Source of the DNA: Oscillospiraceae bacterium
Lineage (GTDB): Bacteria; Bacillota; Clostridia; Oscillospirales; CAG-272
Assembly (NCBI GenBank): GCA_015063955.1
Contig: SVTD01000009.1
Span: 1 to 51,062 of the forward strand
Direction: 5' to 3'
DNA length: 51,062 nt
Shown: in pieces, positions 48,637 to 51,062 of the stretch
Position numbering within the stretch: the first letter of the stretch is position 1
Layout: every line of letters begins with the position of its first letter
Notes under the pieces: model-generated
What the model saw: the letters and a program-made list of their open reading frames with translations, nothing else
Database searches by the model: none
Told to the model about the DNA's origin: nothing
Program-made: the position numbers and the translations under genes

Positions 48637-49740
48637 ATGGAAAAAAGAAGAAACGGCGAAATTGACCTTCTTCGGTTTGTTTTTTCGTTATTTATCGTTA
48701 TTTTTCATTTTAATGAGATCTATAATCACAACGTTTTCTCAAAAGGAAGTATATTTGTTGAATATTTCTTTTTGGTTATGGGCTATCTTATGGCGAGCCA
48801 CGTAAAAAGACGCTCTTATCCTGAAGCAATGTCATCAGGTCAGATCGCTAACGAAACATGGAGATTTACGTATAATAAGATTAAGGTCATATTTCCCTAC
48901 TACGTCAGCGCTGTGATCGGACACATAATTATAAGACATATAATAGTTCACCGTATGAGCTTTCACGATACCGTTGTAGGACTGCTACGAAGCATTCCCA
49001 CCTTTACACTCACCTTCCTAGGTCTGCTTCCCGAGCGTGATACGCAGTTTTACGTAGGTAATACGTGGTTCCTTGCGGCAATGGTGTTCGCTATCCTTAT
49101 ACTCTATCCCATGCTTTTAAAGTCATACGACTTCTCCCTAAAGATCGTCTTCCCTTTCATAAGCATGATATCACTCGGATATCTGTACGCTACCAAAGGC
49201 ACTCTTCTTATCTGGGACGGCTGGACCGGCTTTTGTTATGAGGGCGCGATTAGAGGAATTGCTGAGATTTCCCTTGGAGCAGTTCTTTTCTGCCTCTCAG
49301 AGCTCCTGACCGAAAGATTCAAGAAGGTCATAACGTCGAAAAATATCGTTTTAAAATCAATTTTAACGCTTATTAAGGCGGGATTCTTTGCAATTCTTGT
49401 CATCTATGCATTCGGGTACGATCTCGGCCCCAATTATTCAATTCATGCTCTCCTCATAACCGCCATCGCAGTACTTTTGTCCTTCTCTGACGTTGGATAT
49501 AGCATCCCGGACTCAAAGGTAACAAGATTTTTGGGAAAGCTTGCCCTTCCCATCTTTATCTTCCACGGATTTATGAGATGGACATTCCACGATATCTACC
49601 CGGCAGAGGCAGTTACAGTTAAGATGTTCATATTTATGATAGTGGTAAGCATTGCTTTTTCACTTGTAATGATGTGTCTTACAGACCTTATTATGAAAGG
49701 CCTCAAGGCCCTTGGAAAAACAATATCAAAGCACATTTAA
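48637..49740 (+). CDS. acyltransferase 3 family membrane protein
   Basis: 367 aa with about ten membrane helices. It has the family opening EIDLLRFVFSLFIVIFHF (about 7-24), where the His is the conserved catalytic candidate, and LPIFIFHGFMRW near 305-316. Relatives O-acetylate polysaccharides, lipids or peptidoglycan at the membrane. The acceptor is not deducible here; no polysaccharide cluster is adjacent. ACGGAGAAAGTTATG gives the start. Confidence 0.88.
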   Translation: MEKRRNGEIDLLRFVFSLFIVIFHFNEIYNHNVFSKGSIFVEYFFLVMGYLMASHVKRRSYPEAMSSGQIANETWRFTYNKIKVIFPYYVSAVIGHIIIRHIIVHRMSFHDTVVGLLRSIPTFTLTFLGLLPERDTQFYVGNTWFLAAMVFAILILYPMLLKSYDFSLKIVFPFISMISLGYLYATKGTLLIWDGWTGFCYEGAIRGIAEISLGAVLFCLSELLTERFKKVITSKNIVLKSILTLIKAGFFAILVIYAFGYDLGPNYSIHALLITAIAVLLSFSDVGYSIPDSKVTRFLGKLALPIFIFHGFMRWTFHDIYPAEAVTVKMFIFMIVVSIAFSLVMMCLTDLIMKGLKALGKTISKHI

Positions 49741-49748
49741 TAAATGGA

Positions 49749-49780
49749 AAGCCCGTAGCAAATAAAGCTACGGGCTTATT
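49749..49780 (+). terminator. terminator of the acyltransferase gene
   Basis: AAGCCCGTAGC / GCTACGGGCTT, 11-bp stem with a 7-nt loop, then ATTGTTAAT. The U tract is short. Confidence 0.8.
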
Positions 49781-49808
49781 GTTAATATGAATCATTTTCA
49801 TAGTTTAA

Positions 49809-49950
49809 TAATTCACTTCGTGAATTGTGAAATATCTCCCTTTGGTCGATGTGAAATGAAATTTGCCCACATTCGCGTCAGCGAATATTTCACATTTGCA
49901 AAGCAAATATTTCACAGCGAAGCTATTTCACTTGCCCGAAGGGCAAATTT
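49809..49950. repeat. multi-hairpin extragenic repeat
   Basis: A run of short hairpins separated by GTGAAAT/ATTTCAC words: AATTCAC-TTC-GTGAATT (49810-49826), ATTCGC/GCGAAT (49871-49886), ATTTGC/GCAAAT (49894-49908) and TTGCCCGAAGGGCAA (49932 on). The linker words are themselves inverted copies, so nested pairing is possible. Such clusters occur in intergenic regions of many gut clostridia. The overlapping ORF-track entries (79 and 71 aa) are products of the repeat. Confidence 0.75.
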
Positions 49951-49955
49951 CGTTG

Positions 49956-49987
49956 AAAAAAGCACTTGCGAAAGCAAGTGCTTTTTT
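49956..49987. terminator. strong bidirectional terminator with GAAA tetraloop
   Basis: AAAAAAGCACTTGC / GCAAGTGCTTTTTT: a 14-bp stem closed by a GAAA (GNRA) loop, with A and T runs at both ends. It lies between the convergent acyltransferase gene and the SWIM cassette. Between it and 50049 nothing is recognised. Confidence 0.88.
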
Positions 49988-50048
49988 CTGCGAAAGACGG
50001 GCAATAAGGTGCGTAAACAAGGGTAAAAACGAAGAAAAGGTGCGCAAC

Positions 50049-50195
50049 CTATCCGCTGCATTTGCCCAGCAGCGTTAGTAAAGCTATAATCACAATTGCC
50101 ACCCAAAAGCCACTGGAACAGCCGAGGCCGCCACTGCCGCCGCCCGAGCCGCCACTGGTGCTTTTGAAGGCGTGAAAATCATTCATATCGGGCAT
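50049..50195 (-). CDS. 48-aa Gly/Ser-rich single-TM peptide (not in ORF track)
   Basis: Translating the minus strand from ATG 50195 gives MPDMNDFHAFKSTSGGSGGG, then SGGLGCSS, one hydrophobic helix (FWVAIVIIALLTLL, about 30-43) and the tail GKCSG. The SD AAGGAGG lies 8 nt upstream and overlaps the end of the preceding gene, so it is the third gene of a tight cassette. The Gly/Ser spacer, two Cys and C-terminal TM suggest a membrane-tethered micropeptide. No family is recognised with certainty and the function is unknown. A near-perfect SD and coupling make it credible despite its size. Confidence 0.72.
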   Translation of the reverse strand: MPDMNDFHAFKSTSGGSGGGSGGLGCSSGFWVAIVIIALLTLLGKCSG

Positions 50196-50209
50196 CGCGT
50201 TTTCCTCCT

Positions 50210-50617
50210 TCATACATCATATCCGACCCTGTCTGGTATGTGACCCGTTTCTTGATACAACCGAAAAATTTTAAATATAATTCGCATCGCCATCATGCCG
50301 ACGCCGTTATCCAGTGTTCTCCAACAAAAGTGACTGTTTTCTACCGTGATCTTTCCCTCATTGAATAGTGCCGTGTAGTCAACATCGCGTTCAATTCGTT
50401 TAACGATTAGCTTTTTTCGGCCGCTGGGCATGCGCTTAAGTTTTTCGTGTATTTCTGGTTCGACAAAAGCATTCCTACTAATCGTGATCAAGCCATCATA
50501 TATGTGGTCGGAGTTTCGCAGTTCCTCTACATTTAGGTTATATGCTGCGTACTCATATACCACCGTGTTTTCGTCCTGTAGGGCAATTCTTGCAGCCCCT
50601 CCATAACCGTGGCTCAT
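50210..50617 (-). CDS. 135-aa protein of unknown function in SWIM cassette
   Basis: 135 aa, soluble, with a mix of strands and helices and no recognised domain. Notable segments are the N-terminal GYGGAARIALQDENTVVYEYAAYN-like beta region, EPEIHEKLKRMPSGRKKLIVKR (basic, possible nucleic-acid or protein contact) and the C-terminal YQETGHIPDRVGYDV. It starts in a 4-nt ATGA overlap with the SWIM gene, and its last codons lead into the SD of the 48-aa peptide, so the three are co-translated. Function unknown. Confidence 0.72.
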   Translation of the reverse strand: MSHGYGGAARIALQDENTVVYEYAAYNLNVEELRNSDHIYDGLITISRNAFVEPEIHEKLKRMPSGRKKLIVKRIERDVDYTALFNEGKITVENSHFCWRTLDNGVGMMAMRIIFKIFRLYQETGHIPDRVGYDV

Positions 50618-51062
50618 AATGTGAAACTGCCGTTGTCTTTGCCATCGATGGCGAGGGCAAACAGCGTTCCTTTGTTCACTGCTGCAAAGTATCCAGTCTC
50701 ATCGTACTGCGCCGCGTAGTGTTTTTCGATCAGCTCCAGCGTTTCACGCAGCTGCAGCATAGCCGCAAATTCGTGCTTGCAGTTGTAGCTGCAGAAGCAG
50801 GAGCAAATCAGCTGGCTGATCTCACCGTTGCGGTATTCAAACTCCACCTCGTATGCCTCACTGCCTTCGACGATGGCATAGCCCTTGGTGCCGTCGATAC
50901 TGATGTATCTGACCTTGTTTTCCATGTAGTATTCGTGGCCGCGCTCTGCGATCGCTGCGGTGACATTCATACCCTTGAGGTCATCCAGACGGAATGTGGT
51001 ATCGTCGCTGCCGCTGACGAACTCATCGTCTTCCTTTGCCGGTGCCTTAAACCATGTTACCG
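50614..51062 (-). CDS. SWIM zinc-finger protein, 5' part beyond the window
   Basis: The ORF track gives 118 aa from ATG 50970, but the frame stays open to base 51062 (reading VTWFKAPAKEDDEFVSGSDD... before that Met), so the gene is cut by the window end. ISQLICSCFCSYNCKHEFAA contains a SWIM-type CxC...CxH zinc-binding motif (CSC-x5-CKH). In SWIM proteins this motif contacts DNA or protein and often precedes a SNF2 helicase domain, which is absent downstream here. The C-terminus ends in KDNGSFTL. Codon use is clearly richer in G/C-ending codons (CTG, GGC, ATC, GTC) than in the rest of the window. Confidence 0.78.
   Translation of the reverse strand, partial: VTWFKAPAKEDDEFVSGSDDTTFRLDDLKGMNVTAAIAERGHEYYMENKVRYISIDGTKGYAIVEGSEAYEVEFEYRNGEISQLICSCFCSYNCKHEFAAMLQLRETLELIEKHYAAQYDETGYFAAVNKGTLFALAIDGKDNGSFTL

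Noticed and set aside
49787-50078. 79-aa and 71-aa ORFs after the acyltransferase gene
   Set aside because: They read through short hairpin repeats, lack an SD and show repeat-derived composition.
1-51062. CRISPR array, prophage or insertion sequence
   Set aside because: No regularly spaced direct repeats, cas genes, transposase, integrase or phage structural genes were found; only small non-coding inverted repeats.

Overview
The window looks like a chromosomal segment of an anaerobic, endospore-forming member of the Clostridia, probably a gut or rumen lineage near the Oscillospirales or Christensenellales. The evidence is sporulation genes (spoIVA, spoIIID, dpaA/dpaB, whiA), a meso-diaminopimelate dehydrogenase, a PBP1A-type cell-wall synthase, oxygen-sensitive radical SAM and Fe-S proteins, strong AGGAGG-type ribosome binding sites, and the Firmicutes order nusB-xseA-xseB-ispA-tlyA-nadK-argR-recN. 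No rRNA, complete tRNA, CRISPR array, transposase or phage gene was seen. The genus cannot be read from the sequence.

Layout. 1-300: a MITE-like inverted repeat with no gene. 337-2874: ddh (minus), then a flavodoxin and a glycyl-radical-enzyme activase with no partner enzyme beside it. 3011-8837: a deoxynucleoside salvage operon, deoC-deoD-deoB-cdd-udp, behind a near-consensus promoter; a lipoprotein and a secreted C-type-lectin protein continue it. 8936-9364: a small membrane protein, divergent from nusB. 9579-24117: a nearly gap-free run nusB, Kae1/TsaD-like paralogue, xseA, xseB, ispA, tlyA, nadK, argR, recN, tyrS, HAD phosphatase, murB, a shortened whiA, dnaE. 24203-28110: PBP1A, a membrane protein whose RBS lies in a terminator hairpin, and a strongly expressed-looking lipoprotein.

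28224-32057: sporulation block: spoIVA, a short DtxR-type regulator, dpaB/dpaA (dipicolinate synthase) and divergent spoIIID. The dpaA-spoIIID intergenic region carries good matches to sigma-K (toward dpaA) and sigma-E (toward spoIIID) promoters. 32141-33148: a four-TM orphan, followed by a perfect 25-bp-arm inverted repeat.

33329-42325: carbohydrate region: xylA-xylB, two tandem Asp-box (sialidase-fold) paralogues separated by a lipoprotein, a GH43 glycosidase, and an aldo/keto reductase with a ferredoxin tail. Together these suggest intracellular processing of xylose- or arabinose-containing oligosaccharides, with xylose isomerised and phosphorylated into the pentose-phosphate pathway. 42570-44133: pantothenate module, coaX plus an ECF S-component, bracketed by a repeated AATTATACAAAA motif. 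44243-47085: a degenerate flavodoxin-like protein, then the SRP/ribosome operon ylxM-ffh-rpsP-khpA. 47127-49740: MATE transporter and divergent acyltransferase-3 protein. 49741-51062: a multi-hairpin repeat, a GNRA-looped terminator, and a minus-strand cassette of different composition: a SWIM zinc-finger protein (cut by the window end), an unrecognised 135-aa protein and a 48-aa Gly/Ser-rich membrane peptide absent from the ORF track.

Many promoters here share one architecture, TTGnnn-17-TGATATAAT (extended -10). The best candidates for something undescribed are the SWIM/135-aa/48-aa cassette and the sialidase-fold/lipoprotein/sialidase-fold triplet; both are inferences from context.
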